Source: an uncultured Pirellulaceae bacterium (lineage in GTDB: Bacteria; Planctomycetota; Planctomycetia; Pirellulales; Pirellulaceae). From it: 45,701 bases of DNA. The position numbers and the translations under genes were made by a program. Every line of letters starts with the position of its first letter. Position 1 is the stretch's first letter. Positions 25,995 through 34,162 of this stretch are shown here, piece by piece. Where the stretch lies: the NCBI GenBank assembly GCA_937928215.1, contig CALFWL010000055.1, forward strand, positions 1 through 45,701. Direction: 5' to 3'. The notes beneath the pieces were generated by a model. The model was given only the letters and a program-made list of their open reading frames with translations, was not told the origin of the DNA and searched no databases.

Positions 25995-28715
25995 ATGAAC
26001 CAAATCAAACTGTTTAAACGAATTCGAAGTTGGCCAAAGAAAGTTCTCACGACTCAAGTGCGACTGGCGTTTGGTCTTGCACTGACCGTGCTTTCGTTGG
26101 TGTTTGTCTCACAGATGGTGGGGATTCTACCCGATCATAATCAGCCAATCATGGCGGCGAGAAAACTCCAAACCGAGACACTCGCGATGACCAGTTCTGC
26201 GATCGCAGAATCCGGGATGGATCTGAAAGCCTTTCAGAAGACGTTGAAGAACACAAAAAACCGCGTCGATGACGTGCTTTCGATCGGCCTGAGAGATCCT
26301 CAGGGTGAATTGATTATCTCGATTGGTGATCACTTGTCTGTTTGGACGGAGCCGCAGGACGGCAAGTCGAATGACCGGTTTATGTTCGTTCCTGTCTTTC
26401 GTGGAAAAGAGAAAGTCGCTCAGTTGGAGCTCTGTTTTACGCCGCTCGATGGATTCCAATCGTGGATGGAGTCACCCACCTTTCAGCTGGGCGGATTTCT
26501 TTTCGTGTGCTGTTGCGCCGGATTTTATCTGCTGTTGAAGCGAACGTTGCAACAGTTGGACCCACGCGGCGCAGTGCCCAAACGGGTTCGCGAGGCGTTT
26601 GACAACATGGCGGAAGGTTTGCTGATCATGGATCGTCAGTGTCAAATCATGATGGCAAACTCGCAGTTTGGGTCTCTGGTCGGTTTGGACGCCGAACGAC
26701 TTAGTGGTATGAGTGTTTCGGACTTCCCGTGGCAAAGCGACACTGAGCTCCCATGGACTCGCGCGGTTCGCGAGCAGAGAGTCATTACCGAACGATCGCT
26801 GAGCATCGTGGCGGCCGACAAAGGGCTTCGCACATTCAGCGTCAGCGCGGCGCCCGTTTTGGGACACGCCGGCACCAGTCGTGGTGTCATGGTAACCTTC
26901 GATGACGTTACCGAATTGGAGGCACACAAGCGCGAACTGATCAAGGCTCGCAACGCCGCAGACGCAGCGAACGAAGCGAAGTCGAGCTTTCTGGCACGGA
27001 TGAGTCACGAGATTCGGACCCCCATGAACGCGATCATCGGATACACAGACGTACTGCGACAGGGAACCGTCGATCCGCACGAACAGGTGCGATACCTGAC
27101 AACGATTCAATCAAACGGCGACCATCTTTTGGAACTGATTAACGATGTGCTGGATTTGTCTAAAATTGAAGCCGGCCAAATGACCATTGAACGGCGTGAT
27201 GTTGAACTCGTTGAGCTGTTCACTCAGGTGATCGAAACATTAAGTGGAAAAGCGACTGAAAAAAATCTGTATCTGAAGCTGGCAGTCGAAAGTTCGATTC
27301 CAACGGTGATTGAAACTGATGAAACTCGACTTCGCCAGATTTTGATCAATACCATCGGCAACGCGATTAAGTTCACTTCAACGGGTGGAGTGAAACTGAT
27401 CGCTCGTGTGGTGAAGCAGAACGGAAGGCCGATGTTGGAGATGGACATCGCTGACACGGGTATTGGAATGCCCGAGTCCGCGCTGGAAACCATCTTTCAG
27501 CCTTTCACACAGGCCGACAGTTCGGTGACTCGTGAGTTTGGTGGAACGGGCCTTGGTTTGGCGATCTGCAAACAACTGTCGCAATCGCTAGGTGGAGGGA
27601 TCCGGGCGAGAAGCATCAAGGGATCGGGCACCGTGTTCACCGTGACGATCGATCCGGGGCCGTTGGCCGAGGACACAACTTGGGTAACCCAAGCGACACT
27701 GAATAGCCAGCGGGTTTCGCGATCTGACTCGAACAAGCAAAAGCGGACCGTCAACGGAGGGGGGCACGTGTTGATCGTTGATGACACCAAAGCCAATCGA
27801 GACCTAGCCAGTCTGATGCTCAAGCAGATTGGGATGACTTGCGATATGGCCGAAAATGGAAAGGACGCTCTGAAAAAATTGGCGAATCAGTCCTACGACG
27901 TGGTGTTGATGGATGTGAACATGCCCGTGATGGATGGTCTGACGGCCACTCGCTACATTCGCGAAGCCGGTTTGAAGACTCCGGTTATTGCAGTAACGGC
28001 CATGGCATTGGATTCCGAAAAGGCCAAGTGTTTGAACAGCGGTTGCGACAGCTTTCTGATCAAGCCGATCCGTCGAGATTCATTGTTGGATGTGCTGGCC
28101 GAATTCTTTGATGTTATCGAGGAAGTTGCTGAACCGTCGCCAGCTACGAAAGCTCCCTTGGCCCAGCAAGTTCTCGATCCCGCTGCGAGTAAAACGCATT
28201 TGTCAGACGTCGCAACTGCCAAAGCACAGGCATCGGCATCGATTCCCATCAAAGCCTCCGAAACCGTACTGATCGGCGAGCTTGCCAAGTTGAATCAATA
28301 TCAAGGTGAGGATGACTCGATTGAGCGGATGCTCAACGAAATATTAGGCGACTCGTCATCTGCCGCTGGCCGAATCCCGACGCTCGATGCGACGGAAGCC
28401 TCGGAATCGCAGGAGGTTTTCACTACCAGCCTGCCTCACGAACCCGAGTATCTGAGTATCGTGAACGATTTTGTCGACCGACTGAATGAGCGGTTGCCTG
28501 AGTTTGATCAAGCGCTAGCAAGTGGATCGACAAAGCAACTGAGCGATCTTGGTCATTGGCTGGCTGGAGCGTCAAGCACTGTTGGGCTCGATGTTCTGAC
28601 GGCTCCATCACGAGAGCTTGAACACTGTGATGGCAATGATGTCGAAAAACAGGCAAGCCTAGTCGCGAAGATCACATCGCTCAGCTCAAGAATCCGGGTT
28701 CCGGCGGTCGTTTAA
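25995..28715 (+). CDS. Membrane hybrid histidine kinase (PAS-HisKA-HATPase-REC-HPt)
   Basis: Residues here count from TTG 25974; the ATG at residue 8 (25995) is preferred, though TTG is possible. Two membrane helices (about 28-52 and 171-188) enclose an extracytoplasmic sensor of about 120 residues. A PAS domain follows (EAFDNMAEGLLIMDRQCQIMMAN), then HisKA with His345 (MSHEIRTPMNAIIG), an ATPase domain (NAIKFTSTGG, DTGIGMP, FGGTGLGLAICKQL), REC with Asp647 (VVLMDVNMP) and a C-terminal HPt with His861 (DLGHWLAGASSTVGLD). This is a complete BarA-type phosphorelay that would pass phosphate to a separate regulator. The gene follows the surface protein by 33-54 bp, so the two are probably co-transcribed. 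Its stop overlaps the convergent modC stop. Confidence 0.93.
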   Translation: MNQIKLFKRIRSWPKKVLTTQVRLAFGLALTVLSLVFVSQMVGILPDHNQPIMAARKLQTETLAMTSSAIAESGMDLKAFQKTLKNTKNRVDDVLSIGLRDPQGELIISIGDHLSVWTEPQDGKSNDRFMFVPVFRGKEKVAQLELCFTPLDGFQSWMESPTFQLGGFLFVCCCAGFYLLLKRTLQQLDPRGAVPKRVREAFDNMAEGLLIMDRQCQIMMANSQFGSLVGLDAERLSGMSVSDFPWQSDTELPWTRAVREQRVITERSLSIVAADKGLRTFSVSAAPVLGHAGTSRGVMVTFDDVTELEAHKRELIKARNAADAANEAKSSFLARMSHEIRTPMNAIIGYTDVLRQGTVDPHEQVRYLTTIQSNGDHLLELINDVLDLSKIEAGQMTIERRDVELVELFTQVIETLSGKATEKNLYLKLAVESSIPTVIETDETRLRQILINTIGNAIKFTSTGGVKLIARVVKQNGRPMLEMDIADTGIGMPESALETIFQPFTQADSSVTREFGGTGLGLAICKQLSQSLGGGIRARSIKGSGTVFTVTIDPGPLAEDTTWVTQATLNSQRVSRSDSNKQKRTVNGGGHVLIVDDTKANRDLASLMLKQIGMTCDMAENGKDALKKLANQSYDVVLMDVNMPVMDGLTATRYIREAGLKTPVIAVTAMALDSEKAKCLNSGCDSFLIKPIRRDSLLDVLAEFFDVIEEVAEPSPATKAPLAQQVLDPAASKTHLSDVATAKAQASASIPIKASETVLIGELAKLNQYQGEDDSIERMLNEILGDSSSAAGRIPTLDATEASESQEVFTTSLPHEPEYLSIVNDFVDRLNERLPEFDQALASGSTKQLSDLGHWLAGASSTVGLDVLTAPSRELEHCDGNDVEKQASLVAKITSLSSRIRVPAVV

Positions 28716-29854
28716 TTGGTTCGCGAATCGCCCCAAGTGTTGTTCATGGTTTGAACGACGCAAGCGGTTGACTTGATCAAAAGATAAACCGATTGACCGA
28801 CTGCCAGTCTAAGCCGGTCGCGAGCCACAGTGGTAAGTTCTACGACCAACGGCGTTGAATTGCTCTGGTCGTCAAGTTGAACATGGACAAGAACGACCGC
28901 AGCGGATTGCGTTTCGATCTTGCGAATGGTTCCATCAATAATATTCCCGGCCGACACATGGCTTGGGTTTTGCGTCGCAATCAGAATGCTGCGTGCTGGA
29001 ATGGTAACGATCGCTCGTTCACGTGGAACAGAATGTTTGCCTGGTCCCGTCACTGTCAACGTGAGTTCGTTGTTGACGCCGGTCACGCGAACCATCGTTT
29101 TCGATTCGGTTGACTGAACGATCTGGCAACGCAGCACATTCTGAAATCCTGAAAATTCAAACGCGGCACCACCACGAGGATCCGTCAGAACGTCAGTGGG
29201 TTTGCCATGCTTCGTGATGTTGCCGTGGTCGATCGCAAACAGCCAATCACAGATTGCCTGAACCTCAATCGGGTCGTGCGACACCCAGATCATATTCAAA
29301 TTCAAATCCTCAACCAAGCGAATAAAAAACGCCAACGTTTTGTAGCGTAACGTGGCATCAAGTGACGACAGAGGCTCGTCCATTATTAACACCTGCGGGC
29401 CCGAGCAAACGGCTCGACCTGCTGCCACACGCTGGCGTTCGCCACCAGACAGCGAGACCGGTTTTCGATCGAGCAGGTGAGCCAGATTCAGGATCTCGAT
29501 GACTTGATCAAACAGATCGGTTCCCTTCGGAGCCCGTTTGTTACCGAACAGCAGATTCTGTCGGACGGTCAGATGAGGGAACAGCAATCCTCCTTGCGGA
29601 ACGAACCCGATGCCACGATGTTCGGGTGGGACAAAAATGCCTTGATCGGAATCCTGCCAAACGTTTTCGCCAAAGGTGATTCGTCCGCTCGCATCGCGAC
29701 GCAAACCGGCAATCGTTTCCACCAGACTGGTCTTGCCACTGCCCGATGGTCCAAACAATCCGGTAACGCGAGAGTTCAGATTGCCCTGAAAGCTGAGCGT
29801 GAAGGGTTCGAGCGGTAATGTCAGATCAATCGAAAGAGCGGCAACGTTGCTCAT
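28712..29854 (-). CDS. modC: Molybdate ABC transporter ATP-binding protein ModC
   Basis: An ABC ATPase with Walker A GPSGSGKTS, Q-loop VPQGGLLFPHLTV, signature LSGGERQRVAAGRA, Walker B VLIMDEPLSSLD and switch WVSHD. A C-terminal TOBE/Mop-like domain (about 285-370: SAGNIIDGTIRKIETQSAAVVLVHVQLD) is the mark of ModC and binds oxyanion for regulation. With ModB it powers molybdate import at the inner membrane. Its ATG overlaps the modB stop (ATGA), so translation is coupled. A related tungstate transporter cannot be excluded. Confidence 0.92.
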   Translation of the reverse strand: MSNVAALSIDLTLPLEPFTLSFQGNLNSRVTGLFGPSGSGKTSLVETIAGLRRDASGRITFGENVWQDSDQGIFVPPEHRGIGFVPQGGLLFPHLTVRQNLLFGNKRAPKGTDLFDQVIEILNLAHLLDRKPVSLSGGERQRVAAGRAVCSGPQVLIMDEPLSSLDATLRYKTLAFFIRLVEDLNLNMIWVSHDPIEVQAICDWLFAIDHGNITKHGKPTDVLTDPRGGAAFEFSGFQNVLRCQIVQSTESKTMVRVTGVNNELTLTVTGPGKHSVPRERAIVTIPARSILIATQNPSHVSAGNIIDGTIRKIETQSAAVVLVHVQLDDQSNSTPLVVELTTVARDRLRLAVGQSVYLLIKSTACVVQTMNNTWGDSRTN

Positions 29855-30531
29855 GCTTTTCTGCTTTCGATGGTTGATCGCCGAATCAATAACTCAGTGC
29901 AAAAAATTGCGGTCCAACCGATAGCGAGTGCGAAAACGATCAAGATTGTGGCTTCGGCTTGATTTCCTGCCTGCTGTGAGGAGTAAATCGCGCTGGCGAT
30001 GGTTTGCGTCTTTCCGGGAATGTTGCCCGCGATGGTGATGGTGGCTCCGAATTCCCCGACGGCCCGTGTGAATCCCAGAATTCCGGCCGCCAGCAGACCT
30101 CGCGACGCCAAAGGCAGGCTGACCGATGTGAAGGTTGCCCAAGGTCCGCGGCCAAGCGTTCGGCTGATTGATTCAAGCTGTGGATCGACGTTTTCAAAAG
30201 CAACTTTGGCGGTTCGGATCACCAATGGAAACGCCATGACACTCGCAGCCAACACGGCTGCCTGCCACGTTAACAAAAGATTCAAGTTGAATCCCATCAA
30301 TGTTGGACCCAAGAGGCCATCATTGGCTAAAAGCCTTAACAGCAGATAGCCTACCGCCGTCGGCGGCAACACCATGGGTAAGCCGAAGAGCGAGAATATA
30401 AAATGTGACGCAAGTGAATCGTGTCGAGCAAAGTACCATGCCAGCAAGATTGCAGGAACAAAAATGATCACCGTTGCGGCGGTTGAAACCTGAATCGTTA
30501 ACAGAATTGCATTCCACACTTCGCCAGTCAC
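29851..30531 (-). CDS. modB: Molybdate ABC transporter permease ModB
   Basis: A 226-residue inner-membrane permease with about five helices (VSTAATVIIFVPAILLAWYFA, LFGLPMVLPPTAVGYLLL, LLTWQAAVLAASVMAFPLVIRT, and two near the C-terminus). The loop contacting the ATPase reads LESISRTLGRGPWATFTSVSLPLASRGLLAAGILGFTRAVGEFGATITIAGNIPG, close to the ModB/CysT consensus. It is first in the modBC pair and divergent from modA across a 161-bp gap, which differs from the common modABC order. Confidence 0.94.
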   Translation of the reverse strand: MTGEVWNAILLTIQVSTAATVIIFVPAILLAWYFARHDSLASHFIFSLFGLPMVLPPTAVGYLLLRLLANDGLLGPTLMGFNLNLLLTWQAAVLAASVMAFPLVIRTAKVAFENVDPQLESISRTLGRGPWATFTSVSLPLASRGLLAAGILGFTRAVGEFGATITIAGNIPGKTQTIASAIYSSQQAGNQAEATILIVFALAIGWTAIFCTELLIRRSTIESRKA

Positions 30532-30692
30532 AGGAACTCTCGTTGGGTGTCAGTTACTTAGCGCAAAATGATTTGTCGGATGCGCTCAAATTCGAATTTT
30601 CGAAGACGAGGTAACCGCCGCCGGTAATTCGTGATACGATTTCAAGGTAAGTCGTCGGCCCGAGCGAATCCTCAACATAATTCTCGCATGTT
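30532..30692. promoter_or_regulatory. Divergent modB/modA control region with candidate operator
   Basis: The only non-coding space from which both modBC and modA can be transcribed. AACATAATTCTCGCATGTTATG at its modA edge contains AACAT-N9-ATGTT and CATAA-N10-TTATG, overlapping the annotated modA ATG. It is A/T-rich and symmetrical like a ModE-type site but does not match the classical ModE box. Assigning it to molybdate control is a guess. A modA start at 30759 would leave it fully upstream. Confidence 0.4.
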
Positions 30693-31553
30693 ATGATAAT
30701 TCATCGCTTCACGTCCGCACAGCTCGGCACTGGTCAGATAGCTCTTAATCGAATTTTGATGACTTGCGGTACGGTGCTTGTTGCGGGAGTTTTGTCGGGA
30801 TGCAGCTCGGACGCCTCTCGCAACGACGAGGTTGTGGTATTCGCGGCAGCCAGCTTGCAGAAGCCGATGCAAGAGGTTGCGGACAGCTTTCAGGCTGAGC
30901 ATGGTACCGCGGTCCGGTTGAATTTTGCCAGCTCGGGCGCTTTGGCGCAGCAAATTTTGGCAGGAGCCGAGGCGGACGTATTCGTCAGCGCGAGCAAAGA
31001 CTGGGCCGATGAAATCTCAAGCCTCGGTGGAGTGGCGAAAGACTCGGCGGTTCCATTGTTGTCGAATTCTTTGGTGATCGTCGCACACGAATCCACCGAT
31101 TGGAAGCTTGATTCTATCAAGCAGCTTGGTGCCCTGCCCTTTCGGTATCTGGTCATCGGCGATCCTGATTTTGTGCCAGCAGGAAAATACGCAACGCAGT
31201 TGCTGCGTTCGGTTCGCACACCCGAAAGTGAAACGTCGCTGTGGGATTCGCTGGGCGAACGTATCAGTCCGACATCCGATTTGCGTCGAATAATCGCGTT
31301 GGTCGAATCCGATCCTTCGTTGATTGGAATGGTCTACGCGACGGATGTGTTGCAGTCCGGGCGAGTGCGAGTGATTTGTCAAGTGCCTCGTGATAGAGTT
31401 TCAGTGGGCTACTTTTTGGTGACGATGAAGTCGTCTTCGAAAGCCATAAAAGGGCGCCATGATGGAAACGAATTCCGTCAGCATGTGCTCAGCGAGACGG
31501 CAGCTGATATCTTCCGGCGATATGGTTTCACCTTTGCTGATCGATCGAACTGA
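30693..31553 (+). CDS. modA: Molybdate-binding lipoprotein ModA
   Basis: The substrate-binding component of the molybdate transporter. A hydrophobic signal ends in a lipobox (VLVAGVLSGCSSD), so the mature protein is a lipoprotein at the outer face of the cytoplasmic membrane. The mature part starts VVVFAAASLQKPMQEVADSF and has LNFASSGALAQQILAGAEADVFVSAS, the usual ModA oxyanion-binding segments. It continues with GVAKDSAVPLLSNSLVIV, GDPDFVPAGKYATQLL and GMVYATDV. The frame starts at ATG 30693; an internal ATG at 30759 (MTCGTVLV) is also possible, and neither has a strong ribosome site. It is transcribed away from modBC, sharing their control region. Confidence 0.92.
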   Translation: MIIHRFTSAQLGTGQIALNRILMTCGTVLVAGVLSGCSSDASRNDEVVVFAAASLQKPMQEVADSFQAEHGTAVRLNFASSGALAQQILAGAEADVFVSASKDWADEISSLGGVAKDSAVPLLSNSLVIVAHESTDWKLDSIKQLGALPFRYLVIGDPDFVPAGKYATQLLRSVRTPESETSLWDSLGERISPTSDLRRIIALVESDPSLIGMVYATDVLQSGRVRVICQVPRDRVSVGYFLVTMKSSSKAIKGRHDGNEFRQHVLSETAADIFRRYGFTFADRSN

Positions 31554-31816
31554 ATCCAGTCACATGCTAGCAAGTTTCTCACGGACGAACGTTGTGCGAC
31601 CTGCTGGTTTTCACGCTCTTGCGAGAGCAGCTACGTCAGGGTGGTTTGCACTTCACTTCGAAGGTTTCCCGGCTCTGACGAGGGTCGCTACTTCAAAGCA
31701 ACGCTGTTTAATGGAATAACACGAATTGGCACTGGAATTGACCGAGTCCAAAGAATGAAATACGTTTCTGCCGCGCTCATTTTTCCACGGTTCATCTTGT
31801 CTTCCGCGACTGCCCA
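31554..31816. other. Intergenic region with interspersed repeat units
   Basis: No gene is seen. Two related units lie head to tail: GCTCTTGCGAGAGCAGCTAC (from about 31617) and GCTCTGACGAGGGTCGCTAC (31672 onward). The second is part of the repeat shared with 4797-4835. The rest presumably holds the promoter of the permease gene. Confidence 0.45.
31674..31712 (+). repeat. Interspersed repeat, copy B
   Basis: TCTGACGAGGGTCGCTACTT and the following bases align without gaps to copy A at 4797-4835 (30 of 39 identical), in the same orientation. It lies between modA and the permease gene. Confidence 0.6.
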
Positions 31817-33007
31817 TTGTTTCCAGGTTTGATAACTCGATACGTCCTGTGGGAACTGACGAAAATTTTCGTCGTCAGTTCGGTGGCGTTTGTCGCTTTG
31901 ATGGTGATGATTGGAGTCGCTGACGAAGCAGCCGATAACGGGCTCGGTCCAGATGTCGTCCTGCGGTTGGTGCCTTACATTTTGCCCAAGGCAATGATGT
32001 TTGCGATGCCGGCGACGTCTTTGTTTAGCATTTGCGTGGTGTTTGGACGTCTGGCGGCTGACAATGAATTGGTGGCTCTTCAATCGGTGGGCTTGAAGAA
32101 GGCTGTGGTCGTAGTCCCGGCTCTTGCGTTGGCGTTTCTGCTAAGTCTGGGAGCCGTGTGGATTAACGATATCTCGTTTGCGTGGAGTTATTGGGGAGTC
32201 GAACGCGTCGTGCTTGAGAGCATGGACAAGATCGTCTACGGGATGCTGGAGAACGAGGGCAGTTTCAAAGAGAAACAGTTTTCGATCGAAGTCGACGATG
32301 TTCAACAACGCCGATTGATTCGCCCCGTGATCACAATCAATGCCGGCGACGGGAAACGCGTGCGTACCTCCGCCGCCGAAGCAATGCTGTCCATCGTGCC
32401 CGAGATGCATGCGTTAAAACTGACCTTGGTGGACGGTGTTTTTGAAGCCGAAGGCAAAGCGTCGATGCGGTTTGACGATCAGTTTCACATGGAAATTCCG
32501 CTGCGAAGTCAGAAGGAGATTTCGGACCAGTTGGGCAATCCTAGCCATTTGTACATGAGCCAGATCGACGGCGAATGGAAGAGGCAGGTTCGGTCACTCG
32601 AGCGAATGAAATCGACTCAGGCGATCCAGACATGCAGCCAGTTGCTGGTCGGGGACATGCTGGGTTTGACAACCGACACCTGGCGTTCAAGATTGAGCGA
32701 TCAGGCAAAAGCGGAAACTCGGTTGGGTCGATTGAAACTGGTCCCGCATCGAAGGTGGGCGAGCGGTTTCAGTTGTCTCGCTTTTGCCGTCATTGGCATT
32801 CCTGTCGCCATGCGGTTGCGATCGGCCAACTATGCGACAACGTTTGGCATGTGTTTTTTGCCCATCCTGATTGTCTACTACCCGCTTTTTATGTTTGGAT
32901 TGACGGGCGCGAAGGAAGGAACTCTGCCCCCGGCCGCTGCCTGGTTCGCCAATGGTGTTTGCGTGCTGATCGGGTTGTGGTTGCTGTTCCGCGAATCAAG
33001 GACGTAG
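31817..33007 (+). CDS. LptF/LptG-family permease (lipopolysaccharide export)
   Basis: A 396-residue protein of the YjgP/YjgQ family. Three N-terminal membrane helices (IFVVSSVAFVALMVMIGVADEA; YILPKAMMFAMPATSLFSICVVFGRLAADNELVALQSVGLKK; VVVVPALALAFLLSLGAVWIN) include the family motif GRLAADNELVALQSVG. A periplasmic beta-rich domain follows, then three C-terminal helices (ASGFSCLAFAVIGIPVAMRL, FGMCFLPILIVYYPLFMFGL, AAAWFANGVCVLIGLWLLF). In the Lpt system two such proteins with LptB lift lipopolysaccharide from the inner membrane. Only one copy is in this window, so F versus G is not assigned. The start is TTG at 31817; the stop faces a convergent gene 3 bp away. Confidence 0.9.
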   Translation: MFPGLITRYVLWELTKIFVVSSVAFVALMVMIGVADEAADNGLGPDVVLRLVPYILPKAMMFAMPATSLFSICVVFGRLAADNELVALQSVGLKKAVVVVPALALAFLLSLGAVWINDISFAWSYWGVERVVLESMDKIVYGMLENEGSFKEKQFSIEVDDVQQRRLIRPVITINAGDGKRVRTSAAEAMLSIVPEMHALKLTLVDGVFEAEGKASMRFDDQFHMEIPLRSQKEISDQLGNPSHLYMSQIDGEWKRQVRSLERMKSTQAIQTCSQLLVGDMLGLTTDTWRSRLSDQAKAETRLGRLKLVPHRRWASGFSCLAFAVIGIPVAMRLRSANYATTFGMCFLPILIVYYPLFMFGLTGAKEGTLPPAAAWFANGVCVLIGLWLLFRESRT

Positions 33008-33010
33008 CCG

Positions 33011-34042
33011 CTACGAGCTGGCGGGAAAGCATTTGTCTGGCTCAACTCCATCACTGGCGTCGGGGCGAGGAAGAGCTTGGTCAACGTTGGAGGCCACCAC
33101 TGATTGCGAGCCTTGCGTAGCCGATTGTGAATCTTCCGAGTCATCTGAAACTTCTTCCGACACATCGTCGGGGTACTGCTTCCTTAATCGAGCCAATTCC
33201 GACTTCAGATATCGCAGTTCGTCAGCCCGTTCGTTGATCTCTTCTTCCAATTTTTCCATGCGATAGTTCGGGTCGCGTCGAAGGACCATATCCAGCACGT
33301 CAAGCGTCACGAACGCTCGCCAGGTCCGCAGCGCGATTCCTCGCATTCGATAGATGCGAGCGGTACGCGAAAGCTGTTTGATCTGCATCACGGTGCCAAG
33401 CCGTGCGGCCCGCATGAAGGACAGCAGTGGTAGCAGGACAATCGCCAGATCAATCCAATTCTTGCGGCAGTAGGCAAGCTTTCGATCGACCACGGAGATC
33501 ATGACCACGAACTCGAATACGAACGCCATCCAGATCCATACGGTGGCTGTTTCGAGTGTGAACGTCAGGCGAGGGCTCTGCGCGATCAGTTCAGCCCAGA
33601 AAAATTCCAGTACCACGACCGGTAAGACCAACAGCGCGATGACGATCATGGGAATGCTGAAACGGCGCGTCAGTTTTTTCTCGAGTGAACGATTGGTTTC
33701 CTGCCAGCCCAATTGAGGCAACCAGACGTGAGTTCCGTTGACGTGGTCTCGGCCACACAACCTGAAGATTGGCATCAGCAGGTACCAGAAGTGCTGTTGC
33801 ATGTTCCGGCTGCCGGCGAAGTAATGCACCAGAGCTTCGATCACGAACAACGGGTACAGCAGCACGATCCCGATCAGGCAGCAAAAACCCATCCGCGTGT
33901 CCAGAAGATGGCCTTCCTTCAAATGGACGACCGACCCGGTCAGCAGCAGAAACAGAATCGCTGCGACGAACATCGGCAGACAGAACAGCTGATCCAAGCG
34001 ATTGACGGGAGCGTTCGCTAATTCAGTATTGGGTTGGGACAT
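33011..34042 (-). CDS. Membrane protein with voltage-sensor-like segment and C-terminal coiled coil, no pore
   Basis: About five membrane helices are visible (20-40, 52-75, 129-151, 165-186, 195-213). The section RKNWIDLAIVLLPLLSFMRAARLGTVMQIKQLSRTARIYRMRG (193-235) looks like S3-S4 of voltage-gated channels, with basic residues at 211, 214, 222, 226, 229 and 232. No selectivity filter (TVGYG or similar) is present. After it comes a charged coiled coil (MEKLEEEINERADELRYLKSELARLRKQ, 262-289) and an acidic, serine-rich disordered tail. It could be a sensor without pore, like voltage-sensor-only proteins, or a family of unrelated function. The upstream gap (34043-34162) is AT-rich. Confidence 0.7.
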   Translation of the reverse strand: MSQPNTELANAPVNRLDQLFCLPMFVAAILFLLLTGSVVHLKEGHLLDTRMGFCCLIGIVLLYPLFVIEALVHYFAGSRNMQQHFWYLLMPIFRLCGRDHVNGTHVWLPQLGWQETNRSLEKKLTRRFSIPMIVIALLVLPVVVLEFFWAELIAQSPRLTFTLETATVWIWMAFVFEFVVMISVVDRKLAYCRKNWIDLAIVLLPLLSFMRAARLGTVMQIKQLSRTARIYRMRGIALRTWRAFVTLDVLDMVLRRDPNYRMEKLEEEINERADELRYLKSELARLRKQYPDDVSEEVSDDSEDSQSATQGSQSVVASNVDQALPRPDASDGVEPDKCFPASS

Positions 34043-34162
34043 GTCAGATCATTCGTCCAACAATGAGTTTTATTGCCTCCAATCCTTGATCGGCTGACGG
34101 AAGCGAGTGACTCAAGTTTACCGGTTTGCAAGTCGAAAAATCTTACACAAACGAGCGAAAAA

